Below the pieces are notes generated by a model that was not told the DNA's origin, did not search any database, and saw only the letters and a program-made list of their open reading frames with translations. The position numbers were made by a program, and so were the translations under genes. From Bugula neritina (lineage: Eukaryota; Bryozoa; Gymnolaemata; Cheilostomatida; Bugulidae), in contig OZ037766.1 in NCBI GenBank assembly GCA_964035545.1, positions 20,635,767 through 20,699,766 of the forward strand: a stretch of DNA of 64,000 bases, given 5' to 3'. Shown here piece after piece: positions 46,380 through 60,059 of the stretch (position 1 is its first letter; every line of letters begins with the position of its first letter).

Positions 46380-49280
46380 GCAAAGAATAATAGTCAATTT
46401 TAGAACTGATTTATTGCTGACTTAGCATTTTATTATGTAACTTGACAATTTTGCAACATCCTTTATTCTAAGTTTTGTAAATTGAGCACAAACTCTATCA
46501 CTATGATATCCATTACTACTTACTATTCATATCATGCTACAATACACTAAAATATCTTTTAATTAACTTACAAATGCATTGCAGGAAATGTCATTTTTAG
46601 TATTTCTGCTTGCTGCATGTAAATAAAAAGCAGTTGGTTTATAATGCACTGATCAGTTGGGAATATTATTACATTGCATATCTGTTTGACTAGTTTTGCA
46701 GTGCATTACCTGTGCAAATATTATTTTGTTATTTTATTTTACCAACCAGAAGTTGCATGCTATCTAATTTCATGAGCTGACTTTTATTACACGATAGTTT
46801 GAGTATAAAATTGTAACATTTAAAATATGCTCTTATGTAAAATAATGTAATATGTGAAATGTAAACATTAAAGTAATATTATAGCAGCTGCACTGGGCTT
46901 AAATGTATGTTTATGGGAGTAATTTTGCATATACGAAAGTTAATGCTGCAAGAACCACAAAAATAATTTGGCAGATTACCAATATGGTCAAGGGGTGTCA
47001 GGCTGCAGTGGTAATTTATTTTCATAAAACGTGATAAATGTTCATCATTAGAATGTGAGATGGCCAAGGAGCTCCCTGTGGTCCCTGCACTGTCTGTTAT
47101 GACAGCTAGGCCTGCTCTAGCTTGACAAAAACGCCACTTTTGAAAATTCCTATAGAAAAATTTATTTAACTCAGTGGAAACAGTTCAGGTTAAATTTGTT
47201 TAACAAAGTAATCATCAAATGGTTGGTTTTATTTTACCCTCATCAAGTAGACTAATTCTCTCCAGTTCTCCCAGTATTCTATTTAGTCCTTGCTGGGGTT
47301 TTGCATAGCCATCAAGTAGATTTAGGAATTGTTTTAATTGTTATCAAGTAATGTCACTACAACTCTATTCAATAAGAAGGCCTGTCTGAATGCTGTCAGT
47401 GCAAGATAGACCAAAGTCTAAAGGCCTGCTTCCTGGTAGTTTTTGAAAATTTTACAAACATTTCCATTAATATACTATTGTGGTTTATTGGAATTGCAAA
47501 AGAATTGGTCACATTCACTTAAAATTCCAATCTAGTACTTGATATTCTCAATAAATTTTTGTGATCTCTTTATATGCACAGCCTGTTGAATATGTGTGTT
47601 ACTGAGGCTTTCATTGGGGGAGGGGGGAGTTGAACCTCTCGGTGTGTATGCAAGCACTCAGACTGCTAGCATACTATATTCATACCACTGCTGATTGTAG
47701 GTACAACACAGTGTGGGTTATAGAAAACTATGACAAGGCAGCTGACAAAGAGTATTGTGCAAGTGACAGCAACTCCTCAAAATAGGCTGAGTTTTCAGAT
47801 AGTCATGTGCAACACAAGCCAAACTCTCAAACTTGGTGACGTTTGCATAGTATTAATGTATAATCTAGTGCTATAAATTTATATTTGGTTTCAATGGTTC
47901 TTGATATTACTGTATATGTATATTATTGTATGAACTACCTAGAGTCATAATATTTTCTTCAAGTGTGAATATTGCTAGTCATTCCTAAATAATGTCAATT
48001 ATTTTATTAGCAGATGTTTTGTAAAATTGTTTATCTTGGGTTTTTGTGTAAATATGTTCATTCACTTTGGAGTTTTATGCAAAGTTTGGTAAAATTGGTT
48101 TGCTGCTGTTTGCTACAATTGTTATATAGGTAATGGCTGCTGTTGCTATAGTAATTTTTCTTCAATTTGCCTGTAAATGTTGTAGCCAGAAGGTTTTGCT
48201 TAAAAAATTATGTTTACAGGATGGTGTTAGGTATCATAATATACAGGGGTGGGTTTTTTCACGGAATTAGCAGTTGAAGTTGATTATTTAGCAATGTGAA
48301 TGTGTAAGTTCACTGACAATATAGGCCTAAGCTAACTATTTTAGTCATGTGTAGTCAACTAGTGTCTCCACCATCAACCATTGTGTTTATAATATCCCCA
48401 GGTCTGTATTCTTAAATAAATAGTTGAATATTATAACTTAAGTTGAGTCAACAGCTCCATCAATTATATTATAGGGGGTAGAATTCAGCTGTGTATTCTT
48501 TCAGTGCTAGAGCAAATTTTATGTACATTCTCGGGCATCTACTAGTGTTTTGAGTATCCAGTTATTTGCATTAATCCCAGCTGTTGAACCTATTATGCTA
48601 GACTATGTACCTTTTTATCTACTATTTACTACCATACCTCTGGAGATTATACTCTATGATCTAACCAACTGTCATACTGTTAATTAATTGTTCACTATTC
48701 GAGTGATTTAATCACATAAATTTATGTAAATTTCTATACTATTGTATATGTTTACATAATAAAATATCTTAATTGCTTAGGAATTAGACTTTTTCTTCTA
48801 GTCTTAAAAGCAACTTCAGTTGGTAATTATATAAATTAGGACTCAATTTTGTCCTGCCATTCTGCTTGGCACTTATCAGTGAAATCGGTGAATAAGTAAT
48901 TTCCATTCACTTTTCTCTACAATAAGATGTTTTCGTAACACAAAATGTCCCCTGGCAGCTGTGGATACATAAAAAGTAAGTTAAAACACATATGCACACA
49001 CACAATAAACGTAGTGCAGACAATTACTGGTCTTAAAATAGGCTAAACTATTATGCTGGTTGCATTGGTGTTACGTCTACTAAGCAAATTTGAAAATATG
49101 GTAATGAGAAAATTTTTCTTTGCTTTTGGCAACCCTAAATGTGTGGGTAATATGCAAATTTATATAAAGTGGCACACAATAAATTTATAATTTAGACTTT
49201 TTCAAGAACTAAAACTTTGCCTGCTTGCAAAAAGTAGTGATTCAGCCATTGATGCTAATTTAATTTCTAATCAATACTCT
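46380..49280. other. AT-rich region without clear genes
   Basis: No exon is supported. A tRNA-like stretch is listed separately at 47620-47675. AATAAA at about 46623 could serve as a distant poly(A) signal for the RING-CH gene if its fourth exon is the last. Confidence 0.45.
47620..47675 (-). other. tRNA-like sequence, possible SINE head
   Basis: The minus strand shows an A-box-like GCTAGCAGTCTGAGTGC and a B-box GAGGTTCAACTCC at tRNA-like spacing. No acceptor stem could be closed, so a SINE remnant is more likely than a tRNA gene. Confidence 0.3.
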
Positions 49281-49286
49281 AGCATC

Positions 49287-49507
49287 AAAAAAAAAGCTCC
49301 AGCAAGTTTAGAGTCGCTATCTCTGTGAGAAACCCCTGATGGAAAGGGTTTTTGTTAAAGCGGGCTAAGGACTTATTTAAATGAGGCACAGGAGCAATAA
49401 TGACTGGATGCTCTTCCTAACATCACCAATGGCCTTTGTCAGGGTTTGAACCCATGACCTCGTGTCCACAAAGCAAATGCTCTAACCTCTAGACCACAGC
49501 TGCTCCC
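49287..49507 (-). mobile_element. tRNA-derived SINE, copy 1
   Basis: Minus-strand reading begins GGGAGCAGCTGTGGTCTAG, has the A-box GGTCTAGAGGTTAGAGC and the B-box GGGTTCAAACCC, continues with GGAAGAGCATCCAGTC and ends near a 9-base T run. It matches the plus-strand copy at 59568-59795 over its full length. Confidence 0.85.
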
Positions 49508-50293
49508 TAATACTATAGCATTAGAAACTACAATAAAAATTAACAGAAAAAAGCAATAAAAATGATGTTTTTAGTAAGAGACCTTGCTTTTACAATGAAA
49601 AGTTCAGTGAATTGGTAAAAAGTTATTACATCAAATATTATATTTTATTAAATTTAAATATAGGTTTCAGACATAGGTTAAGAAAATAAAATCCTACTTA
49701 AAAAGCTGACCAAATAATCAGCATTTTTATATTTCATTTGTTTTTTATAGTTAGGTCGTTCACAATGTTGCTATTTAGCAGTTGCTCCAAAATGAAATAA
49801 ACTTTAAATTTCAAATTAAAGGAACATGAATTCATTTATAAAAGACTGTATTTATTGCAAAGCAGTATAAACTAAATGGTTAAAGAGATTTAATTCAATC
49901 AGACTTGATTAATAAAATTACTTATAAATTGATAATAATATAATTTACAAAACTAATTGATAATAATAATGAGACACAGGTAGGACAGGACAGGTAGTTT
50001 GACACATGGTGGGATAAGAGCTTGTCCACACTTGCATATTTTTGTGTTAAATTCTGTATGTTTTTAGTAAATTAAGCAATGTTTAGCTAAACATAATTTT
50101 TTAAACTTGTAGCATGTATATAATGTGACCAGCTGAACGATGTTTGAGAGAAAGGAGATCTTCTTTATACAACTCCATGTTAATTCAAAAGACGTATTAT
50201 GTTCAATAAAATATTGCTCTTGATCCTATGGGATTCACAAGTTCTTGCACGCACAGAAGTATTCAAGATGAAAATCTTTCCCAGCTGACTGTA

Positions 50294-50356
50294 TCAGCCA
50301 TTAGATCCTGTGAGTGATCCAAAGTAGTTTTTAACTAGTGAGGAGTTGCCTACTAC
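50294..50356 (-). CDS. Candidate short terminal exon of an unrecognised gene
   Basis: A strong acceptor (TTTACTTTCAG) precedes 20 codons, VVGNSSLVKNYFGSLTGSNG, then TGA. It begins in phase 0, so it could follow the exon at 58413-58553 (which ends GMQSVY in phase 0) as an alternative to the exon at 46244-46366. Confidence 0.35.
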   Translation of the reverse strand, partial: VVGNSSLVKNYFGSLTGSNG

Positions 50357-50429
50357 CTGAAAGTAAAGTAACGATAACTCTGATATATTATTAATTTTTT
50401 ATCCCAATTTTGTCCCTATTGTTTTATCA

Positions 50430-50773
50430 CAGGGGTGTCCAGCCTTTTCAGGCTGAGAACCATTGAAAAAGAATATTTTGGTGGTGAGGGCCGCATTACA
50501 AAATTCAGTATGAGCTATGGGCCACAGCATCAGTATTTTTTACGTAAGTTTATTCCAAATTCCTATGAATGATTACACAATGAAGTCCAAATAATTACTG
50601 CAGGTTGCCTTTGTTGTAGCATGTATATAAATAAAGCATTAAAATAGTGGTTTTTAGCTTCAATTCATGGGTTCACATATACAAAATTCTTTTATTTTAT
50701 ATGTCTTTTAAGGCCACATAAATGAAGGATAAGGGCAGCATTCAACCCTGGGGCCACCTGTTGGGGAGCCCTG
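50430..50773 (+). mobile_element. hAT-type MITE (CAGGGGTGTCC ends)
   Basis: The ends CAGGGGTGTCCAGCC and GGGGAGCCCTG are imperfect inverted repeats. Flanks TTTTATCA / TTTTATAG are plausible 8-bp target duplications with two mismatches. Internal GAGGGCCGCATTACA and GGGGCCACCTGTTGGGG are typical of small non-autonomous hAT relatives. No coding capacity. Confidence 0.8.
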
Positions 50774-50789
50774 TTTTATAGCCCATTAT

Positions 50790-53700
50790 TATGTTTAAAT
50801 ATAGAAATTTTACTTCAAATTTTAATTAGGTTAGCCTATTTTGTAGTACCTGAACATTTTGAGCTTAAGCTTCAAACAACAAATTGCAACCAACTTGGCT
50901 ATTCGAATCTTTTCAATTGGGAGTTTTAATTTTGAAACGCAGGCAGAATAAGACTTGTTCAAGCAAATAAACTCTACAGCTTTATACTTAACACACAGTG
51001 CACTGTGCATCACAAGTCACAACTTTAAAAAAAGATTAAAAATCAAGCATGTATTTCATTACCAATGCAAGTAAAATCTTTATTTCAATTAAGAATAATC
51101 CTCCCCTGCAGACATCTGTGGAAACAAGTTATAAAAATAATAAAAGAAGACAACTCCGTAAAAATGCTAAATGTAAGCAGACTCCTTGCAACAAAATAGT
51201 TTGCTACTGTGTTTGAGTATATTTTAGGTGAAGTACTTGTATAACTGTATACATTGCTTTAGAGTTTAGAATAAAGGGTGCTAAGTTGAAGTCTAGTGTA
51301 TTGGTGAGCTTCCCATGCTTGATATGTTATGTTCAAATGATCAAATAAATATATAGGAATCAAATTTATATGTAATTACATGAGAAATATGAAATGGAGA
51401 TCAGTCAACTTGAGGGAGAGAGACAAAGAGAGGGAGAGGGAGAGGGAGAGGGAAAGAGAGAGAAAGAGAGATATGAGACTAATATGCTATTTCTAGTAAC
51501 TAGTAATATAAATACAATAAATTTCACAAGTTTCCTAACGACAATAAAACATGTAAAGAGGCACTTCTAATCAAACTTCTTTTAGTGGGTGCTACATTTA
51601 CCAAAATAAGGCTAAATGGTTTATTCTGATATGGGAATTGAAAGTGTTGTATGTTTAAAATTGCACTAATTATAATGCTAAATGACATTGAAACAGTTGT
51701 ACACATAATATTCCAAAAGGTTTTGGAAATTATATCAAATCTCTAGTTAGATTTATCAAATATTCAAGTAAAAGTGCAAGTGTCAATTGATACTCTATTA
51801 AAGCTTTTAGTTGAGAGTTAAACGTAGTCAATTATAGTATTTCAAATATATATATAAATTAGCATTATTTTCATAGCTAAAAGCAAACTGTAGCTATGTC
51901 ACAAGAATTTTTGCATTGTTGCTGAGTTTGAAAAATAGTGACCAACTGTTTTTAGACTAGTACAAATATTTGCATGTATACAGATCATTTCACTATTTCT
52001 TTGTTGTCTAACACTACTATCTAAACACCATCTTAGGATTAGCCATGTTTTAGCTTATTGACATTTCATTATTCCAGTTAGTTGTGTGCGTCATGTCATT
52101 CGTATTATCTGCATAAAGTTAATACATTATTCATGTTTTTCTGAGTGCATAAAATATGTAGAAGGTATATAGCCATATAACAAACTCTACCAAAGGAATT
52201 GCAATAAAATGGATCAATATATTTTATACCCTTGAACAACAACTCTGTTTAATCGGCTAGAATGTCATAAAAACATTTTCATTTTTGCGTCATGTAAGAC
52301 GCAAGTTTAGTATCTTATTGCGTCTGCAAACACAACATAAGTCTATCCAGCAAACAGAGCACATAATAATATTATGGTACACTAATGCTTGTAAAAATCA
52401 AGGAAGAGGACAACTTAAACAACTTTATATATAATATGTGCACAGGCTAACCTGCCTGCCAATAGATGTTTGTTAGCTTTATTAAGCTGCAGTTACACCT
52501 CAAGAGTTTTGGAGCCTGGAGTATGTCTAGCAAATTACCTCTTGTCTCCTGTTCATATCAAACCACAGCAACAGAGAGACATAGTGTGTAGCAGAGATAT
52601 CTTGATCTATCTCTGTGTGTAGAACTTTTACAAATATCTAATAGATTCAAAATATCGTTAGCTTTGATCTCAAAATACCATATAATACTATTAGTCATTT
52701 TCATTTTATTAATCAAAATTACTGCTGAACTATGTTTAATCCTATTTAAAGCTTTAAAATACATTTTACGGTATTGAACTTATTAAAAATAATTAAATTA
52801 TCTATATTAATGATATAAAGTATATTATAAGGTAATCAAATCTGCCTGGCATAGGTTAACTTTTGCAAATTTATGAAAAGTGTAAACAAACCTTCACAAA
52901 GAGCAATAAGTAATTGTTATTATATATTATAATATATGCACACCAAAGAAAGAGTTTTTAAACAAGACATGCAGTTTATTACAGTGAGGGCCCTATTTTG
53001 AATATTAAAATATTTTAAAACTAGGCATTTTATCAAATTTTAAAAATAATATAATTTTAAATGTTTTTTTTCAGCTGCAATTATGTATTTTTTCAATAGC
53101 AAGTTATGTATAATTTGCTAAGATATATAAATTTAATTATTATCCAGCCTGTTAAAAACCCAGTAATTTGCCATCTTTTATAAAACTACTTGAAACATCA
53201 ACAGTAGACAGAGAAGTTATAATTCTAGCCACTTATTAACTATTGCCACTTAATAACTGGTCCGTTTACACTTTGTTGAGCAAACTAATACCATTTCCTG
53301 ATTTATGAGTCACCTGTATGTTGATAGCTGACTCCTTTATTAAAAAATCTATACTTTATACAAATTGTTATAGAATAGTAAACCACGAAATGCAAACAGC
53401 TAGTATCACAATATTCATAATTGTTAACTTTATTTGCAAAGTATGCAAGTATATTGTGCCGATAGGATCAATCAAATATATAGTCATATTCTTACGTGCT
53501 TAGACTAGAATCTTGAAAATCAAAGAATACACAGTTTTTATTTTTTAATGTTACAAATACTCTTTACTTAGAATAAAATATTTTCTGGGCAAGTTTTGAA
53601 TTTTGTATTAACTCTATTACCACCATTCGTAAGCAGCTGTAATTATCTAGTATTCCCAAGCAGTTTTTATGAACTACATTTATATATTTCCTCATAATTA

Positions 53701-55430
53701 TCATTGCACCAAGAAAATATATTTAAAAAGTAGACAACTCTCAGCAAACTACTTTAAATTTGTATTTACTTACTTCTTTGATACCAATACAGTTTTTGCT
53801 ATTGAAACAACCCATTAATTGTATAATTTGAGATGTCATTCTAAAAAACCAACCTGTGGCTAGATACCGTAATATCTTCAATTTCCTACCTGTGATCTAT
53901 ATAGATTAAAACAGTGGGCTTAAAATTTTAGAATTGAGCATATTATAGCACATGCTATTCCCAGTATATCATAGGCTTATTATATAGCCCATTAGGATGA
54001 TGCGCGCATGATGTCATTATTTACAAATGATTCAAAGTTCTCCCCCTACGCCCAGTCACTCTTTCAGGCTTATTTAAGGCATAAAATGTTTGCATTTACT
54101 CATCAAAGTAGCCTTGAAGTACATCTGCAATGCTTGTTTACAAAACATGTTGATAGCCACTAAAACAGTATAGGCCTATTACTCATATAAAATATATAAC
54201 ATGGTAGTAAAATCCCAACAATAAATCATGATTAATGTTTAATGATTAATGTGCATGTGCTTCATCACATTATTATCAGGAAGCTCTCAAAGTCCTCTAA
54301 ACAAGCATTTATGACATGTAAAAACCAATACACTGATTCTAATATTCAGCAATATTAGTCATAATGTTAGGAAATATAGTTCTCTGCAGTTATATAAGTA
54401 AAGGTTGAATTTGAATAACTTTAAGGCAGAAATAGTCATTCAAAACCTAAAATTGCCAAACAAAACTATTTTCGTGTTTCCAGTTAGGAGTTTCACAACT
54501 AGTGATGCAATATTGTGATAAAACAGATGACAAGTATTTCAACAACTAAACATGTAATATTTTATTCAAGTGAATATATATCATTTAAAAATACACGCAT
54601 AAGTAGGTAGCTGCTGGTAGTCCAGATAATTCGTAAAGACTAATGAATACGTCAGCAGTTATAAGTGGGACTAATTATGAATATTTAGATTTGGGGTATA
54701 GGGGTAGATCAAGCCTGCATGCATTAACTGACGCAGTATCTTAATCAATTTAAAACCTATATATAACTTGTTGTTTAAGTATTAGACATCTCTGAAGTGT
54801 CTGATGCAGCAAGAGATTCAGATTGACATTTTGAAATTTACGTTTGTGTCGGTTTATAATAAGTTTTATTTACACCCCGCCCTAGCATCTGCTATCTATT
54901 AGCTAACAAAAGCCGATATAGTAATCAGTCTGCTTGACTCACTATCTGCTTTTTGTATTCAACCCTGGGAAGTGAGAAGGCAGACTCTCTCATTGCTAGT
55001 TAATCAAATATATAGAATTAACATGTAATATATGAGAAATGGTGTAATTATGATGATAATGGCAAAATTATATGCTACTAGTTGAACTTGCAATATTGAA
55101 AACAACCAGAAACAAGTTTCCAATAATAAAAGTTGCACTTATTGTCATGCACTCATACTACCTGGTAATGAAAAACAGGAAGTTTAAGTAAAAAATAAGA
55201 TTTTTATGCCAACTAAGAGAAAGGGAGAGAGAGGGGGGAGAGAGAGAGGGTCGGTGCATGTTTTATAATCTGCATATAGTTTCAAAAATTAAAGCGCTAT
55301 TTTTTATATTTGATGAATTTCATCTGCATTTTGGGTCTCATGGATTGATCATAAGAACTTATTCATTATATCAATAAATTAAATGTATGTGATAAAAGTT
55401 GCCTTTATGTAGTTGATAAATCAACAACTG
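50790..55430. other. AT-rich region; one weak exon candidate, otherwise nothing recognised
   Basis: Contains a short AG-rich stretch (about 51413-51472), another at about 55215-55250, and the weak minus-strand exon candidate at 54943-54993. No other supported feature. Confidence 0.45.
54943..54993 (-). CDS. Weak candidate exon or alternative first exon
   Basis: ATG followed by 16 codons (RESAFSLPRVEYKKQI) runs into a consensus donor GTGAGT in phase 0. An AG acceptor lies two bases before the ATG. It would be frame-compatible with the exons at 50294-50356 and 46244-46366. The short length makes chance a real possibility. Confidence 0.25.
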
Positions 55431-55433
55431 TCA

Positions 55434-55703
<270 letters not shown>

Positions 55704-55719
55704 ATTGTAATATGATATC

Positions 55720-58410
55720 AGCCCATTAGCGATTTTAAAACTGTTGTAATTATTTAAAATTTACAGTTGATCCCTATTTTGCTACAGTATAAATTCCTCC
55801 AAAGCTGCTAAAATTACTAGTTTTCATAAATATATGCATAAATGAGTATTCTGCATTTATTTATATTGTAGCAATAATTGTTATTTCAAACAGTATTCCT
55901 TGATAACTAGTGTAAAGTCACAGCAACAAGCTTAAACAGTTTCTTATAAGCAAAAGAAACATTGTTCACATAGTATAAATTAAATCTGCTATTATATATT
56001 ATATTATTGATTAATTCCTATAAGCTAGGCTGCATATATAGTACTTTATCACCTCAGGGCTAATAATGCATGTTGCAATAATAGGTTATCCAGTTCAATT
56101 AATTGCTTATACAAGTGCAACTTCTAAGATATACACATGATTCCACCCACAACCTGCTAATAAGCAATCTTATTAACTTGGTAAGATGCTGACTGCATGT
56201 TTCACATGCCAGAGGTCAAGTTGAGATTGGCAGCACTGTGAGAATCCTCCCCCACACAATAGCACCAGCATATTTAATTACTAGCAACACTATTGTATAT
56301 TATAGTCATTAATTCTTTGTAATATGCATGCAATACCTGTAACACTGCTCCTAATACTATTATGTTATGAATAGTTTAGAATGAATTATATAGATAATTA
56401 TTATTATTAGACTCCTTGGGCTCTCTTTGGGTATTAATAAATGTTAGGAAGCCATTAACTTCAATGTTTAGGGCCTTCGGTAGCCTTACAATTAGCACAG
56501 GCCAATTAACCTTAGCAGTATTTCTTATGTACAGAATGATGGCAGCCTGAGTAAGCACCAGTTGCAGTTCTCAAAGTTTTAGAGGCCAAGTGGGCAGAAA
56601 CAGTGGCAAAGACAATTTTCAATAGTCTAACTTAATTGCTTAAATCTACTGAGTTGTTTTGTAGCCTATTGATATGCAATATTCTCTCGAGAATTTCAAA
56701 AGCCAAAAACAATAAAATATTGAAATAGTTTTTTTTGTTCCTTATGATTTGCAACAAGTTTACAGAAATATTATAATCTTGTTAATCAAACATGTCTTTG
56801 AGTATTACTTGGTATAGTAACTTGCTGTTTTTCTTAATAATATTATAATTTGGTTTTCCCTTGTCTTACTTGTATTAATATAACATGTTTCCCTATATAT
56901 TTTTTTTTATTTTAATACATTGTTTTATATTATCATATTGCTCTGTATCATCTATTATGTTATAACTTATATTGTGGTAGTATAATATTATATTACTATA
57001 ATATTATTAGGTTATTTTGCCTTACCATAATATTATTATATTTGTTAAGTATATTATATTTTCTGGAAACTAGTAATTTACGTTATTTTGATGTTGTGAT
57101 TTTTAAGAGTTTATCTGGTGTTATACATTCTAGGTGAAAGATAGATTAGCCTTTAATTTAAATTAGCTTACATCTAACAATTATTCGTATGTTTGTCATC
57201 ACATAGGATGCTGACACATAGTATAGGACAGCTACTCTAAAACTAGTCAAAATTTATATTTTCTGTACGCAAGGCTACGAGATTCATTTGCATAGATTAA
57301 TTTTATTACATATTTTCCCTTATTCTCATGAAGTAGTTAAAATAGGATCTTCACACGGCTTAAACAGTTGCTATTCAAAAAACATTTGATTAGGTTGATC
57401 ATTAGCTTTAACTGCAACTTTAGTTGAAGAAGTAAATTAAAGTAAATAATATAAGCGGCAATAATCATACGATGCTTTTATATTCTAATAAAGTTTGTGT
57501 TAGTTGAGTAAATTTCTATAAGCCAAGATTCACCCACGTAGAGTAATTTATTTGCACAAAAGGCAAGTGATAAACAAAACTGTCAGCTACTTATTACAAC
57601 AAAAGAGATGAGTCATTTCTTGCACTCCTTATATTTGTGTCAACTGACTGATGCTGACACATAGCTGACAAATATAAGTAGATGCATAATGGTGCTTCCA
57701 GTAGCAAAATGAACTTTAATTCCAAATTAGCTTGAGAGCAAGAGAGAGAGCGGCAGTTGTCTGTAGTAGTTAGAGCTAAGGCCTTGTAAGCAATAGGTCA
57801 CATGTTCAATTGCTAGCGGGCCATTGCAATGTGGGAGTAAGGCATCGTCATATTTACTTCTGTTCTGCAGCAGAAGATCTCAAACCATGTTGCCAGTTTG
57901 ATGAGAGACACAGTCTCTAGCCACTTTAAAATCTCTCACCGTCAGTCATCAAGGCCTTTCATAGGGATGAATTGACAAGTTTAAAACAACTTGAGATAAC
58001 TTGAAAAAATTAGCAATATAACTGACTTGTTATTTCTTTATTTTTCGAGATTTTTTTTTATTATCTTATATCTCCATGTCTAACCTTGCTACAAGATACA
58101 CTGACCTATTGTTTTGCTAGTGTATCTTACCATACAGTACATTGATATACATTAGATGGCATATAATTACACAGTATTTCCAAGCTAGGCGTAACTCATT
58201 AGGATACAAATTGGTAATAATTGTAAGGCATCATGTAACACAATAAACTCATAGTAAACAGATCAAGCATTCTTTCAATGTACTCTTTGCACGTTTTCTT
58301 ACTTCATGTATTTTTACGAAAAGCAAAATATCATTACATGTATATAATATTATAGACTATCCAATAAGCAGTGTATAGTATCAAACTGCATTGAATATTG
58401 AATAATACTC
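55720..58410. other. AT-rich region without clear genes
   Basis: A tRNA-like stretch at about 57745-57815 (GTAGTTAGAGC and ATGTTCAATTGC) may be a decayed SINE of another family. The minus-strand frame at 56376-56558 has no recognisable content. Nothing else is supported. Confidence 0.4.
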
Positions 58411-58412
58411 AC

Positions 58413-58553
58413 ATACACTGACTGCATGCCTTTGAAAACAATATTATTATTATACTCTTCATTTAGCAGTTTATTCCAATGTTCTTGAACTTTTGTGAGA
58501 AGCTCAGAGTTTATTCTGGTAACTGCAGGTGAGAATAGCATTAGAAGTTTCTG
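58413..58553 (-). CDS. Internal exon of an unrecognised minus-strand gene
   Basis: A strong acceptor (TATTTCCTTGCAG) and donor (TAT|GTGAGT) enclose exactly 47 codons in phase 0: KLLMLFSPAVTRINSELL, then TKVQEHWNKLLNEEY and NNNIVFKGMQSVY. The helical, amphipathic composition looks like genuine protein. I cannot name the family. It may belong with the candidate terminal exons at 50294-50356 and 46244-46366; upstream exons were not found with confidence. Confidence 0.5.
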
Positions 58554-59567
58554 CAAGGAAATATTGTTGCGTCATAACTGAAAAGCTTATAGCTGAATAA
58601 ATTAGACTAGCTACGGCTCAGACTATTGTATAGTGACCCTACTGTATAGTAACTCTCTGAAACTGAATATGTTTTGAGGAGACTTGGTCACAGTTTTTCT
58701 TGTACTATAATAAAATTCTATTAATTCACCATCAAGTTCAGGCAGGATTTCCTCCGCCAGAAAAGAATTATCCTCTATTTATGAATAAACAACTGTTGAG
58801 TGGTGCAAGGAATATGTTGCCTCATGATTTTAACTGAACTCCGTAGATTGAGTCTGAAGAAAGATATAGCTAGCTGTTTGATGGATGAAAAACACAACTA
58901 TTACTATCCAATAAGGTTCCCATCAAGGGAATACCACTTTATTAGCTATATTATGTTCTACAGTTTACAGAGTGCTTTGCTATGTGGACTGCGTAATATA
59001 CAGATGCTCCAGTCTTAAAACTTTCTTTTAAACTGCTTTGAATTACTACTAAATTGATTATAAATAAACTATAAGTAATGCAACTACGTATCAGTAATCT
59101 ATTTTCCGAAACAAACCTTTTAAGTCTAAGTTACATGTGACTAGTGTAGTGGCAAACAGCACTCTAGTACAAAGCACTAAGCATCTTGTAATCGTTTTGG
59201 GGCACTAATTGATGAGGCATTTGGTGCATCGGATTCTATTTTTAGATTTTATATTACACAGGTATGCTCTCATATTATATTAGAGCTTTATATAATAGCT
59301 AATAGATCTTATGATATAGTAATCCAATATCAATAATAATGAAATAATACTACTTAATATAAATTAGGGTTACAAGTTTTACAACCTAATGCATACTTTC
59401 TTAGCAATAAAAATGGCTATGCAAAAAGTTGTGCGCCAGCTGATACTTTTAAAAACTCTACCAGGTATAAATTATTACAATGGTTTATATTGCATGAAAC
59501 GTATAAGTGGGCATGCAGCAGGCAATGAGACATGCACTAGCATTTCCCTGCAGCTTTCTGATGCTTA

Positions 59568-59795
59568 GGGAGCAGCCATGGTCTAGGCCCTAGGGGTTAG
59601 AGCGTTTGCCTAGTAAAAACAAAGTTATGGGTTCGAACCCCGACAAAGGCCATTGGTGATGCTAGGAAGAGCATCCAGTCTTAATTGCTCCTGTGCCCCA
59701 TTTGAATAAGTCCTTAACCCGATTTAGCAAAAAACTTTTTCATCAGGGGTTTCTCACAAGGATGGTGACTATAAACTCGGGTGAGATAGTTTTTT
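59568..59795 (+). mobile_element. tRNA-derived SINE, copy 2
   Basis: Begins GGGAGCAGCCATGGTCTAGG, carries the A-box GGGGTTAGAGCG and a perfect B-box GGGTTCGAACCCC, continues GACAAAGGCCATTGGTGAT and GGAAGAGCATCCAGTC, and ends in a short T run. It is collinear with the minus-strand copy at 49287-49507. Confidence 0.88.
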
Positions 59796-59854
59796 GATGT
59801 AATATAATGATAAGCAGTTAAACTTTTCTACACAAGTTTGTTCCCTCTCTAAGG

Positions 59855-60032
59855 CACCCAGTGATGGTGTCCAAACAAACTTGTTATGTTGAAACCCAGT
59901 TGGCACCATTTCAAAGAAAAGGTCAATCAGGTGGGTGTTGGAACACAAGTACAGCACAGGTGTTTTATGGGAAAGTGAAAGCTGATGTTGCTTGTGCTGT
60001 AATTACTACAGATGGAGCAAATCAAGCGATGG
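59855..60032 (+). CDS. Candidate internal exon, unrecognised
   Basis: The acceptor TTCCCTCTCTAAG and a donor-like GATGG|GTAATT bound an open frame (phase 2 entry) reading HPVMVSKQTCYVETQ, then LAPFQRKGQSGGCWN, TSTAQVFYGKVKAD and VACAVITTDGANQAMG. The composition is protein-like, with two cysteines and a hydrophobic ACAVITT strand, but no partner exon or family was recognised. It starts 60 bases after a SINE. Confidence 0.3.
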
Positions 60033-60059
60033 GTAATTGTGTTAGCATGTAAATGTTAG

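Noticed and set aside
57745-57815. tRNA-like A and B boxes
   Set aside because: Boxes are imperfect and no cloverleaf closes; too weak to call a tRNA gene or a defined SINE.
58734-58774. Minus-strand segment reading DNSFLAEEILPELDG
   Set aside because: It looks protein-like, but its acceptor is weak and its likely donor leaves phase 1, which does not fit the phase-0 exon at 58413-58553.
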